DNA of 64,000 nt from Adiantum capillus-veneris (taxonomy: Eukaryota > Streptophyta > Polypodiopsida > Polypodiales > Pteridaceae): contig CM043963.1 of the NCBI GenBank assembly GCA_014529385.2, forward strand, positions 79,322,412-79,386,411, read 5' to 3'. Shown piece after piece: positions 1 through 10,917 of this stretch. Numbering within the stretch: position 1 is the stretch's first letter; each line of letters starts with the position of its first letter. The notes beneath the pieces are model-generated. The model did not search any database. It was not told the origin of the DNA and was given only the letters and a program-made list of their open reading frames with translations. Position numbers and translations under genes: made by a program.

Positions 1-579
1 AGGCTTGGAAGGCTGTCTCCCCAACTCAATACTACATATGAAAGCCACCCTGTACTCATCATTACAACTAGAAGTGGCAAGTGAAAAGTTTGATTCTTGC
101 TCAACCAAGACATGCATGACCTATTAAGCATGAAACAAGAACCACTAGTGGACACTTGTGTGTCATCACACAACCAGTCCAACCCAAGTCCAAAAAAGCA
201 GATCTTCCCTTGAGACACAACAACCTAAGATGTATAGCTAGCTCTAAAGTAGAAAAAGGTTCACTCAAGTGCCTTCTAATGCTTCAACCTTGAGTTAAGC
301 ATAAGTCGTCTGCTATGAGACTACATAGTAAGCATTTGATCTCATAATGCATACATAAATCAAGCCGTTGATAGAGACTGGCATCAAAGCAATATCCAAC
401 ACCATGAAGCTAAGCTTCAAAATTGTCTCAATGCCTTCAAAGCTTTTCATAACATTAGAGGGATCCAAGATGAATGTAACAATGGCATCTCAAATCATCC
501 CTTTGCGGCTATATGTGCCTAGAGGGATGTGCATGAAGCTCTCCCTTTCTCTCTTCGTGTTTTGGCTAGGGATGGCTAT

Positions 580-585
<6 letters not shown>

Positions 586-639
<54 letters not shown>
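586..639. repeat. (CT)n microsatellite
   Basis: Uninterrupted CT dinucleotide run of about 54 bp. It produces spurious Ser-Leu and Arg-Glu frames on the two strands. Confidence 0.95.
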
Positions 640-640
<1 letters not shown>

Positions 641-805
641 GCTCTGTATGATGCGTACATAAATAATCTCTTTGGGTACAAATCCATGTGCAAATCTAGG
701 GTTGTAAAAGTGTCTATGCACGTGCACGTAGGAGGGAGTTGGGGCTTGGTATGTACAAGAGTGTGAGTGTTTATGTTGAAAAAAAGCTCACACACTCTCC
801 TGCTA

Positions 806-911
806 AGCTCTCACCTACACTTTGCTCCACTTTGTGTTGTGTGTTGTGCAGACTGTTGAGCTCTCACCTACACTTTGCTCCACTTTGTGCTGTGTGTTGT
901 GCAGACTGTTG
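806..911. repeat. 53-bp tandem duplication
   Basis: Two adjacent, almost identical 53-bp copies begin at 806 and 859, both starting AGCTCTCACCTACACTTTGC. I see one T/C difference. This looks like a recent slippage or unequal-exchange duplication. Confidence 0.9.
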
Positions 912-2279
912 AGCTCTATAATTTCTCTCATGCACACTCTACTTGCTTAGAATGACCTAAACACTTCCCATCTTGAATCTTAGAAATTTATAATAAGCTA
1001 TACAAAAAAGTGTTGGGTGGCCCTATTAAAATATATAAATCATATGTGAACATAGATTACAATAGGTACAAGTGATAAAACATTTTCATTGACATGACAT
1101 AGCCTTTGCTATGTTCATAATAGGTATGAAAATTTGCAACCTAAAAAAACTAAAACAACCATCTGTGAATGTTGTTTACAGTCCTTGTTAGATTGACAAG
1201 TCTTACTAGATATCTGGAAATTTCTAGCCACACTGAAATTGTTCTTTATATCGCATGCTTGAAACAGTCTAATAAATGGATTTGACTAGCACATATCAAC
1301 TCTTCTGTGACACATAATTTTAGCATATGTGACATCTATCAAGTACAAAAAGTACCTCTTTGTGGAGGTAACTAGAAACACTCAGTGACATGAGTGAGAG
1401 AGACCCTCATAAACCTTGCTCCACACTACCTAAACCAAACTCCATGAGTTCTTAGACCATGCCTTGTGAATGACAACATGTGCCAAAAAGATCCCTACCT
1501 TGTAGACCTATGATCTCTTAAGAGAGGTGACCACTAAAAGAGTAGATAATATCCGAAGTCTACCCTTGATTCCATCATAACAAAAAGTAAGAAGGATAAG
1601 GAAAATTTGTTGGAGGAGGTACCCAATATGCGAACCTTTAATCCTTCTCATAACTCCTACCATGTAGCTAGGCATGACCATGTCACTTGCATCAAAACAA
1701 GTTGTGCAACACGGTTGCACAATTAAAAACCCCCTTTTGACTTGTCTTGGAAACTTAAAACCCTTGGTCAGATTCTAAAAGTACTAAAACCACTAGATAG
1801 ATGGGTACCATCATAGGTTACCTTGCTACCAAAAATTATTGTAAGCACATTGGTATAGTGATCTTATCTATTACCCATTGAAAATTGAGAACTCATCTCC
1901 TTGAAAGCAAAAGTATGAGGACAAGTGACCATCAACACTTGTTGAGTGATTTGTTAATCACAAGTTGCGTCTCATACCCAAATAAATGGTGCTTCTATAG
2001 AAACAATTGGTGCTATAGACTAAGTAGGAGGTCTTCACAAGCTGAAATCTTATTCACAACTAGATCATTAAACAATCATATCTCTCCCTTGAGAGAAATA
2101 TTCTCAAAACCCAAAAGAAAGTAATTATATTGTTCTTTGGTTTTTTGTTTAAGAGATGCCTTGCATAGATTTAAGAGAGTTATTTGACCAACATAACTCA
2201 TTCACAAATGTGTGGGTGCAAGTCCACAAAGCTATAGTGGGAACAAGAGATTGCCTGCCTTGAGGCTTTCTTAAAAGAT

Positions 2280-2403
2280 TCATGTAATCACATGAACTAG
2301 TTGTTTGATAGCAAGGCCATGATTGCTTTCTATAGAAGTAAATCATCTTAGAAGGGTCATGTAATCACATAAATTGGTTGTTTGATAGCCAAGCCATGCT
2401 TGC
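2280..2403. repeat. Degenerate tandem duplication, period 77 bp
   Basis: A segment beginning TCATGTAATCACAT at 2280 recurs at 2357 with several substitutions. Both copies continue through TTGTTTGATAGC and CATG.TTGC. Confidence 0.75.
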
Positions 2404-3001
2404 GTGCACCTTGTGCATATAAAAAATAAGATATATAGTGCCTACTGATGCTGTCATATGCAACAAAAGCAAATATATCATCCTTAAATGCTATTGAATA
2501 GAAGTTTAAAGTTGCAGCAACTCCTACAACATCTTCGACACAAGAATCATCAATAAAAATCATTCAAAACAAAGAAGAACTTACTTATTTTGAAATAATC
2601 ATGTGACTCTAGTGCATGCAGATACCATCTTAATTTAAACCCTTCTTGTCAATTATCAAGCTAATAAGTGACCATTAGGTGGCAACGATGTCCTTGATAG
2701 AGTATCTTGCATTACAGTGAAATCCTTAAGAGTAGCTTGGGTGGAATGAAGTCCACCTTACTTGCACAACTTGAATGAAACTCCAAAGAAATATATCAAT
2801 AAGCCCTTGGCTACACGGTCGGACTCAATGGTTGTAGCCAATACCTTTAAGTACCTTGCACTATTTAGAACTAGCATTGATACAACACAGTTGAACCTTG
2901 TGATGTGAACTTGTATCATTATAATGCCTGTGTTCTAACCCTGGTGGCTATTGTGTAGTAGATCCTAAATCAATGACGAGGGCATTCACATGAGGTAGAA
3001 T

Positions 3002-3026
3002 CCCCACTCCCTATTATGGAGTGGGG
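3002..3026. repeat. 9-bp perfect inverted repeat
   Basis: CCCCACTCC (3002-3010) pairs with GGAGTGGGG (3018-3026) across a 7-base loop. There is no U-tract and no adjacent gene, so I do not call it a terminator. Confidence 0.6.
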
Positions 3027-3316
3027 TAGAAACCTCGCAAAGCACCTTGCTGTGAAAATTATGATGCTTTCCAAATTAAATGTTAAAAATGGCACATAAA
3101 AAATAATAAAAACTTAAATTTTTCCAATCTTGTTGCCTGGTTGGTGCCAACCATCTCAAAATCCAAATGCAAATGCTCGCTTTAGGGTGAATTTCAATCT
3201 GATTTTACAGTCCTTACTTGAATTCGGCTCATAGCCATGGATTTTGATATTACTAAGAGCGGTCCTATGTACCGCGTAAGACCCTTGGCTTGGGTGATGC
3301 TCACACCCAATGAAAT

Positions 3317-3410
3317 ACCATTCATATACACTTCTAATGTCCTCCAAGTTTGTATGTTAAAAGACCATTCATATACATTTTGAATGTCCCCCAAGTATGT
3401 ATGCTGATAG
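3317..3410. repeat. Degenerate tandem duplication, period 47 bp
   Basis: ACCATTCATATACA at 3317 recurs at 3364. Both copies continue with AATGTCC.CCAAGT.TGTATG. Imperfect, non-coding. Confidence 0.7.
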
Positions 3411-4100
3411 CATATCTCAAATTTTGAAAGTTACTATGTCATATGCATAAAATTGAAGCCTTGCTTCACATAATGACAAATCACTAATGAAACATAATGA
3501 AATTTCACTAATGAACCTTGGTCAGGTGTCTAGGCTCAGAGTTTTTTAATGCTTTTTTAGACACACATACCATGCACGACAAAAAGGCAAGGGTCAAGCC
3601 ATATTATAGTGAAGTTGACTTTGTTTCTTTGCTAGCCCAAGCACAATATTTAAAGTTCTTGAAACCTTTTCATCCTATATTTTTTTCTTGGAAAACCTAG
3701 AAGTGCAAAGAAAAAATAAAAAATGCAATGTACCTGGCCTACTAAGTGCTCTGCTAGCCTTGTCCCTACTCATGCTTTTGAAAGGACAAGGAAAGAGCAT
3801 GCTTGGCTGCAATGGACTCACCTGTTATAAAATCTAATACCTAACCAACCCAAATGATTTTCTCATATTAAACTGATCACTTAATATGGGATAATAAACG
3901 GGAACAAGGGTTAGAATTTAGACATGTGCTTAATGGTAAAGGGATCCAAAAGAGAGATGGTATGTCAAAGAGCAAGGCTAGCTAATGGAGCTTAAAAGAC
4001 ACTAGGGTTAGCCTCATTAAAAACCTCCAATAGTTAGTGTTAAAAGTCCTTTGACCTAAGTCAAGCTAGGACTGAGCTTGAGGTGGGAACCCAACCTAAG

Positions 4101-4255
4101 CTTGAGGTGCTTGTTGTGCTTGATGACTAAGGTTCTTGAGGTGCTTTTCGTGCTTGATGACTAAGGTTCTTGAGGTGCTTGTCATGCTTGATGAGTAAGG
4201 TGCTTGATGTGCTTGTGATGCTTGATGAGGAAGGTGCTTGAGAAACTTCCCATGC
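4101..4255 (+). repeat. 34-bp minisatellite in element A LTR
   Basis: Units start at 4101, 4135, 4169 and 4203, with a partial unit at 4237. The core is CTTGAGGTGCTTG...GCTTGATGA.TAAGGT. Element B's LTRs carry a shorter, irregular version of the same motif near 40815-40930 and 48007-48120. Confidence 0.85.
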
Positions 4256-4500
4256 ATGGGGGGTAAGGTGATTGAGTAAAAAAGAGACCCTACAAAGGAG
4301 GGGGAAATCCCCAAAGTTAGGGGAATCTCTGACTTAACCTCCCACTCACCCAAAGGGCACCCCCTTTTCTCAAGGGGCACATGGGACACACGTTAGACTC
4401 TCCCTATGCTTAGCCACATCGTGTGCTTGAATGCTATTGGATGGGCTAAAGAGGAGTCCAATGAGATTCTAATTCCATTCAAAAAATATCTAGATATTTT

Positions 4501-4504
<4 letters not shown>

Positions 4505-4545
<41 letters not shown>
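4505..4545. repeat. (CT)n microsatellite in element A LTR
   Basis: CT run of about 40 bp. A second CT run lies at about 5245-5279 in the same LTR. Confidence 0.93.
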
Positions 4546-4546
<1 letters not shown>

Positions 4547-5241
4547 AAGGGGTAAGGAGGACACTTGTCCAAAGACTACTCATGTACTTGAAATGCATGG
4601 TGCATATGATTGGATAGGGGGAGAGGGGTCCAATGAGCTTGAGGCATGAGAAAAAGGTAGAACTCACCCCAAGAAACCAAGGGGTGTGTTGGGGGGGTAT
4701 ACACCTCTCACACACTCATGTTTTCAAGCATTCTCACTTGTTGAAAGTAGAGGAACTCCACCTCCTTCTCCAAGCTTGTTGAGAAGTTGAGTGCCTAGTC
4801 CAACACTCTTGGCTATGGAATGCAAATCCAACCAAGATCCATGCTTCAATGCTTAAGCTTGCCATCTTCTCCACCTTCATTATATTATGCTATTATGTAT
4901 GCTAGCAAGAAGAGTGATGATAAGTGAGGAACTATTTCTTTCTCCTATGGAATGTTTCTTCTTCCTCTTCCCTATCCTCATTCCCCACTAGCTCTCTCCA
5001 CCTTTGAAGGTGTTTGAGGCCTTGGGACTGAGGCTTGGGATAGTTCATGATTTCTACAAAGTTTATGTTATGCTGGTGATGCATGAAGCTTTCCATCTTC
5101 ATTGCATCACCTAGGTCACAAGGAACACAAAGATTGTATTGTACCAATTCTCTCTTGATGGGAGAAACTATAATACAAATGCCTATTGGAGGGGGGACTG
5201 GCTACGTATAAATCCGGTCCTCAATTATTGTCATGTTCTCT

Positions 5242-5280
<39 letters not shown>

Positions 5281-5433
5281 CAAAAGTACATGCCAAGTTA
5301 ACTAGGTACCATGTTTATGTTGCTATTATCAATTAAGTTTACCCGCTATGCTCACAAAGTAATCTTGCAAAAGTGCTTTATCGCATTCCCTAATTCCGCT
5401 AGTCTTAAAGTTCTTAGGTCATTTTCACTACAT

Positions 5434-5446
5434 TGGTATCAGAGCA
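5434..5446 (+). promoter_or_regulatory. Primer-binding site, initiator tRNA-Met type (element A)
   Basis: TGGTATCAGAGCA lies one base after the LTR end. It is complementary to the 3' end of plant initiator tRNA-Met, the primer used by many plant copia elements and chromoviruses. The same site occurs in element B. Confidence 0.92.
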
Positions 5447-5846
5447 TTTGGTTTCTCTTTTCTTGTTTAAGAAGAGAGGTCCTTGAGTAGACTATTAATG
5501 GTTGATTTTGTTAATTATATAAGGGTAAGTGGGATTGGGATCTATTATCAATTTTTTTGTGCCCACTATGTGGGATATGGTTCACACCTCAAGAGCTTTG
5601 GTCTTAAAAATGGAGTCTCTTTAGACTTGCCTATGTCTTTACCATTATTGAGCCATAAGGAGTCCAAAAGGAGCTGTCCCTCGACAACTCTGCTATGTTA
5701 GACCCACTCCACTACTCTCTATAATTAACCACTTTGAGCAGTGGGTGTAGATAATTAAGTGCCTATTTTCACAGGCTAAGATGAGTAGAAACTAAGGTTT
5801 TGACTTGCCAAAGGATACACTAAGTAAACACACAAATTTTGCTAAC

Positions 5847-7257
5847 ATGGCTGACAATAACCAAGAGAGTAGAATGAACATTGGTAACTTTGATTTTGCA
5901 CATGAAGGTGCTAATGATGATGCCCCCATGTTTGTTAATTATCTTGTTACTAGGTTGCAACAAGCTATGGGCAACCCTGCTTTGCAAGCCAAAGTTAATC
6001 AACAACTTCGTGCTTATGGGATTACCCTTCCTCTCCCAGAGGAGAGAGAGCTTAGGAGGCCTCTTGATGAGACCCCCAAAAGAAGAATCTCTTCCATAGG
6101 AGAGTATGAATCCAAAGAACACAAAAGTAATGAATCCCTAAGTTCCTCCGAAGATGTGGCTCGACGAAGACGGAGGACTAAACGATCGTTAACTCCTCCC
6201 AAGAGGAAGCGGTTAACCCATAGTCCTTCTCCTCGTCATTCCGAAAGGGAAGAGAGGAAACAAACGAAGAAAGGGGCAAGAAAGAGGTCACCCTCTTCTT
6301 CTTCTTCTTCACCTTCCTTCTCTTCTGACAAAGCTATGGCTATTCTCTCAGAGAATACAAGAGGGGAGGACATCGCAAATCTTACCCTACATGGTGAAGG
6401 TCCGAAAAGCTCAAGAATTTCAAAGAGGGAGGAAAGAGTATGTCTTTTCTCACCTATGATGGCACCTTTGGTGCTACCAACAAAGTGTTGGCCTTCATCC
6501 AACAATTTGATGTGGCCTTTGGAGACGAGGACTTCACAGAGTCCTCCAAGCTACTCCATGTAGCTATGCACTTTCAAAAATTAGCTCGTCAATGGTGGGC
6601 TAGCCTTTGTGGCAACAGTAAAGCCCCAAAGACATGGAAACCTCTACGAGTTTCCATCATGTAGCAATTCCTTGCAAGCTATGCAAAGGACAAAGTGCTC
6701 ACTAAATGGCGCGATTTGAAGCTTGTCTCTCATGAGTCTATCCACAAATACGCAGACAAGTTTTGGGACTTACATCTCAAGGCTACTGTCTTCTAAAAGA
6801 TAGACTTTGCGGAGCAAAAGAAACAATTTTGTGCAGGATTACCCGAAGAAATGACCGAGTATGTCAACTCCCAACGGCTTGGTTCTATCACCATTAATCC
6901 ACCACACCATGGTTGCTTCACGCATCAATTTCCAACAAGGGGCTAGACGTAATGTCAAGCCCATGGAAAATAAAGACAAAAGTCATGTCAATGGGAAAAC
7001 CAATGCTCAAAATTTTTCCCAAGGCCATTCCAACGACAACAACAATCGGTCCAAGGAGAAGGGAGAGGTAAAAACAAACTCTCTTCTGAAGAGCTTGAAG
7101 CTTTTCAAAAGGACCATAAGTGTTTTAAGTGTGGGGAACAAGGACATGGTTATTGTTCTTGCCCCAAGAGAAATGCTCGCAATGAGACTCCTAGAGCTTC
7201 CACCATCAAAGCTCCAAAAGAGGATGCTCATTGTAAAGGTTCGCCTCTCTTCTATGC
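5847..7257 (+). pseudogene. Element A gag (broken)
   Basis: Capsid/nucleocapsid region of a chromovirus-type Gag. The start chosen is the ATG of MADNNQESRMN, which aligns with MVDNNQESRMN of element B. Then come an Arg/Ser/Lys-rich stretch, the capsid-like block FIQQFDVAFGDE.F and a decayed zinc knuckle near 7120-7165. The frame moves at least twice (about 6430-6560 and 6660-6860), and a TAG at about 6662 replaces the Lys codon found in B. Not translatable as one protein. Confidence 0.82.
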
Positions 7258-7551
7258 TTGGGAAAGGTAAGGGATCATGATGCCTTCATCTTGTTTGATC
7301 CTGGCTCTACTCACAACTTCATATCAATGGAGTGGGCCACCAAGTTGGGCATTCAAGCTTTTGAGATGGGAGATACTATAACTGCCAATGCCGCTTTCAA
7401 GGGACAAAAAGCCTCCGTTACTCCCTTGATTGGGAAGTTGAGGCTTCATGTTCAAATCTATGTCGATAAAGAAGACTTCTTTATCTCTCCTCTCCAACCT
7501 AAGGATGCTATCCTAGGGGCACCATGGTTCAACCTATGGCTGCCAACATGA
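7258..7551 (+). pseudogene. Element A retropepsin-like protease (broken)
   Basis: Matches B's protease with FDPGSTHNFIS as the active-site motif and AILGAPWF near the C-terminal end. A DPGS active-site variant is common in plant Ty3/gypsy elements. A frameshift at about 7540 cuts it off from the downstream segment. Confidence 0.78.
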
Positions 7552-7690
7552 AGTTCCCTGAAAGGAGAATTTACTTCACCTACAGGGGAAAGAATATGTA
7601 TATAGATACTAATGAGTCTAGTCGTACTATACCACTTGTAAATCCTCTTGTAGCTCTTGATAAATCAATGAAGAGCTAGTTTCTGCGTAC

Positions 7691-9110
7691 ATGATTTGTG
7701 TCAAAGAGTCCCCAAAAGGTCCTAATATTTCATCAAATGTAAATGGTAGGAATCAAGAAGAGTTTGACTTGTATAACTTTCTAAAAGGATTCCAAGATGT
7801 GTTCATCAATGATGTCCCTATGGACTACTTCCAAAACAAGGGGATGATGACCATCGAGTTGAGCTCCTATCAGGAAGCTCACCGCGTAACAAGCCTCCTT
7901 ATTGAGTTTACCAAGCTCAACAAGAGGAGATCATGAGGCAAGTACAAGAATTGGTAGACAAAGGGATGGTGAGGCCTAGCTCCCATCCCTTTTGTTCTCC
8001 AATCCTTTTAGTGCAAAAAAAAGATGGTACATACTGCATGTTTGTGAACTATCGCGCACTAAACCATATCACTATCAAAATAGATTTCCCGTACCTCAGG
8101 TAGAAGTTCTGTTTAATAAGCTACAAGGCACTACCTACTTCAGTAGGATTGACTTTAAAAGTGGCTACCATCAAATAAGGATAGTGAATGAAGATATTCT
8201 AAAGACCACGTTTCATACAATGTTTGGCCTTTATGAATATCTAGTCATGCATTTTTGGCTTGACTAATGCACCAACCACATTCAATTGATTAATGGAGAG
8301 AATTTTTAGACCCTACCATAAATTCACTGGAGTGTTCTTTGATGATATCATCATCTACTCCAAGTCTTTGGAGGAACACAAGAAACATCTCCAAGTGATT
8401 TTTCAAGCATTTAGGGAGAGCAAGCTTTTTCTCAATCAAAAGAAAAGCAAATTTTTCCTTCAAGAGATTCAATACTTAGGTCATATTATCTCTCAAGGTG
8501 GTATCCGTATGGATCCATCAAAGTTGGAGGTAATAAAAGCATGGCATAATCCAAGGAATCTACATGAGCTAAGAAGCTTTATTGGTTTGTGTGCATACTA
8601 TAGATGCTTCATAGCAAAATTCTCTCAAATAGGAGGACCATTACATAACTTAACAAAGAAGAACGTTCAGTATTGATGAACTACTAAGGAGCAAAATGCT
8701 TTTGACAAGTTCAAAGAGAAGCTTACCTCTCAACCAGTCCTTGCTTTCGAATCTCTCAAAGCCATTTGAGGTCCAATGTGATGCTTGTGGTGATTTCCTT
8801 GGAGCAGTCTTGCTTCAAGAAGGACATTCCATAGCATATGAGAGCCAAAGGCTCAATACGGATGAATGGGTCTTAGGAATTTATTGAGAAAGAGCTTTTA
8901 GTTGTTCTACATGCCATAGACACATGGAAACATTACTATTGCGGACTCCATTCATTTTACGTCAAAGTCTCAAGTACTTCATGATGCAAACAAAGATTTC
9001 CGACAAACAAATGAGGTGGGAAAAAATTTTCTTTCGCAATTCAATTTTCATATTGCTCACATTGCTGGTAAGCAAAATCAACTGGCCAATGCACTTTCAC
9101 GACGACTAAA
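7691..9110 (+). pseudogene. Element A reverse transcriptase-RNase H (broken)
   Basis: Collinear with B's RT-RNase H. Recognisable parts are YFSRIDFKSGYHQIRIV (RT palm), FFDDIIIYSK (YxDD-equivalent, about 8337-8366), the connection GLCAYYRCFIAKFSQ, and RNase H start FEVQCDACGDFLGAVLL. Shifts or stops occur at about 7936, 8070, 8265, 8676 and 8887. At the position where B has a 43-bp duplication, A has a single copy, so A keeps the ancestral state there. Confidence 0.82.
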
Positions 9111-9844
9111 AAGTTAATGTTGTGTCTATACCAACTCACAATGATCTATCTTCTATGATAGATGAGTATGCTATTGACCTTGACTTTAAAGGCATAATGT
9201 CAGCCCTTGCTTTGGGGAAGAAATAGGAACCATTCACCTTGCATGATGGTTATCTTCTCCATGGCAATAGGCTATGTGTTACCTCCCTTTATGAAAAAGT
9301 CATGTATGAATCCCATGCTCCTCCCTATGCAGGGCATAGAGGCATTCAAACTACTCTTTGAGGAGTAGAGATGTACTTTTATTGACCTACCATGAAAGTG
9401 GACATACAAGTATGTTTCAAAATGTGTGGTATGCCAAAAGACCAAGTATGATCAAGGGAAGCAACCTGGATTACTCCAGCCATTGCCGATCCCTAATTCA
9501 CCATGAGAGAGTATATCCATGGATTTTATCTTTGGATTACCCAAGTCTATCCATGGAAATATGAGAATATGGACAAGAGTTGACAGGTTTAGCAAGCAAG
9601 CACACTTTATTCATGTCAAGAAGACTATTAAAGAACACTAAATGGAAACTCTCTTCATATCCCAGATTTTCAAACACCATGGATTGCCAATATCCATTGT
9701 GTTAGATAGAGATCCTAGAATGACCAGTAATTTTTGGAAAGGTCTCTTTGAAAATCTAGGTACAAGATTGAATTTCTCTACGGGCCTATCACCCACAAAC
9801 GGATGGCCAAAGTAAGATAGCCAATCTTACGATTCTTGATCTAC
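9110..9844 (+). pseudogene. Element A integrase, 5' part only (broken)
   Basis: Nucleotide match to B's integrase from the H2C2 region (HAPPYAGHRGIQ) through the core up to the segment after the catalytic Glu. The second zinc Cys is still TGC here (CVVCQKTK), unlike B. There are several stops, including one replacing a Trp codon near 9384. The sequence ends abruptly at 9844 where an unrelated TGAC-starting LTR begins. Confidence 0.8.
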
Positions 9845-9933
9845 TGACGGGTGCAAAGCGCAAAATGGACCTCGGCAGCCTCAACTCCAGGACCGTGCAC
9901 GCCGAGGTCGTCACGGGAAATGGACAGGGGGCA
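9845..9933 (-). repeat. Element C 3' LTR, outer piece (89 bp)
   Basis: TGACGGGTGC.. opens in the way D and E LTRs open in this orientation (TGAAGCGG.., TGATGGCGGG..). It ends in GGGCA, which is the target-site duplication of element G. The LTR resumes at 29591 with GGGCACCACC, a motif also present in the D and E LTRs. Assignment rests on this continuity and not on strong base-by-base similarity. Confidence 0.55.
9929..9933. repeat. Target-site duplication GGGCA, left copy (element G)
   Basis: GGGCA directly precedes the TGTTGGACGG terminus of G. The identical pentamer follows the other terminus at 29591-29595, as expected for one integrase-mediated insertion. Confidence 0.9.
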
Positions 9934-10866
9934 TGTTGGACGGATACTCCGCGACGGACGTCAGCACAGCGAGAACTCACCTAACATGTAATGTCAGGTA
10001 AGGACGAAGCTCGACTCGCAGGCGCATGGAAGCAAGCATAAGGTGTCAACCTACACTCGACCGACTCCTAACCAATTCCTACAGAGGTCTCTACCAATTG
10101 TCTAAGTCACAGCCTTCAAGAGTGCAAGAGAGGAAACTTCCTACAACGCTTTCTAGAGCCGAACTCCCATCAAACAATCTCAAAACACCATAGAACTTGA
10201 AGGAGACCCTACTAATACCAATAGGTCACTCTCCCTAAGGTCTATGAACCAAAATCCCAACCCATAACACCCGGTGCAGAAACACGTAGGATGTCTGGCC
10301 AAAATCTGCAAGTCTTTGTTTCTGAAATCTAAAGTGCCTAATGTGTAGTTCTACTCAATGTGAACGCGTGGATATGCTACAATGCAAAATCGGACAACGT
10401 ATGCTCACCCAAACAACTGATGAAGCTCGTAGAAGGAGCTCGCAAAGCCGGACAGTACGCGCGCAATGCTGGTGTCGACGCGTAGCTCTAGTCGGGGGAA
10501 ACACGCTGTACTTCTCCGCACTCGATTCCGACCACCGGAGCACACGTAGCGTCAAGACGAAGCTCACACTCTCTCTCACATACACAGTACGCTCACTCAC
10601 AGACTTCAAACTTGTTTAAAAATGACAAAAGATCTTTCATTAAGGTCAAAAAGTGGTATATATACCTTACAATGTCTCAAACCCTAAAGTTCCAAAATCA
10701 ACCATCTACTCAATCTAGATATCAAAACTGGCATACAATCTGGAAACTTCTGTAAGTCCCAATAATTACAAGGTGAAAAATTAGGTTTTCCTCAATGAAT
10801 GAATAATTACAAAAATAATAGTCCTCCGAGTAGTTAGATGACGTGGGGTGTGTCCAGCTTCTAACA
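9934..10866 (-). repeat. Element G 3' LTR
   Basis: On the plus strand it starts TGTTGGACGGATAC and ends CAGCTTCTAACA, 933 bp. It matches 28690-29590 (901 bp) apart from a deletion of about 32 bp in the other copy near 28755, and many differences that look like CG to TG or CA changes. A half-palindrome related to the leader repeats lies at 10285-10296. Confidence 0.92.
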
Positions 10867-10880
10867 CTCCCCCCCTCCTT
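10867..10880 (-). promoter_or_regulatory. Polypurine tract of element G
   Basis: Read on the minus strand this is AAGGAGGGGGGGAG, directly against the TGTTAGAAGC start of the 3' LTR. It is the expected priming site for plus-strand DNA synthesis. Confidence 0.85.
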
Positions 10881-10917
10881 GCTCATGTCATCCCCAACAT
10901 GGCCTTGATTTGTTGCT

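Larger units (their letters stand above)
1..3822. other. Unrecognised, gene-poor flank
   Basis: I recognise no gene or transposon domain here. The open frames are short (132 codons at most), overlap on both strands and partly run through a CT microsatellite. The stretch holds that microsatellite, three short degenerate tandem duplications and one small inverted repeat, listed separately. It is AT-rich and may be very old transposon debris. I saw no LTR pair, PBS or polypurine tract in it. Confidence 0.5.
3823..5432 (+). repeat. Element A 5' LTR
   Basis: It starts TGTTATAAAATCTAAT and ends ..CACTACA directly before the PBS, about 1610 bp. It is collinear with the B LTRs (1584 and 1586 bp) but visibly diverged. 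Inside are a 34-bp minisatellite and two CT microsatellites that are absent or short in B. Confidence 0.87.
3823..9844 (+). mobile_element. Element A: decayed chromovirus-type Ty3/gypsy copy, truncated at 3' end
   Basis: The copy has a 5' LTR, an initiator-Met PBS, gag, protease, RT, RNase H and the first part of integrase. All match element B (40514-49291) closely but carry many stops and frameshifts. Sequence collinear with B ends at 9844 inside the integrase core, where the LTR of minus-strand element C starts. The missing 3' part and 3' LTR are not in this window. A is therefore the oldest layer of the nest, and its tail probably lies past the right edge or was deleted. Confidence 0.88.

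Noticed and set aside
368-766. 132-codon ORF on the plus strand
   Set aside because: It runs through the CT microsatellite (Ser-Leu repeats), has no homologous domain, and an opposite-strand frame through the same repeat is equally open.
3002-3026. Inverted repeat as a transcription terminator
   Set aside because: Plant nuclear context, no gene beside it, and no T-run; kept only as a small inverted repeat.
4101-4255. Possible CRISPR-like array
   Set aside because: Units are contiguous 34-bp minisatellite copies without unique spacers, inside an LTR of a plant element.
5820-6122. Minus-strand frames opposite element A gag
   Set aside because: Shadow frames; the plus strand carries the conserved gag sequence also found in element B.
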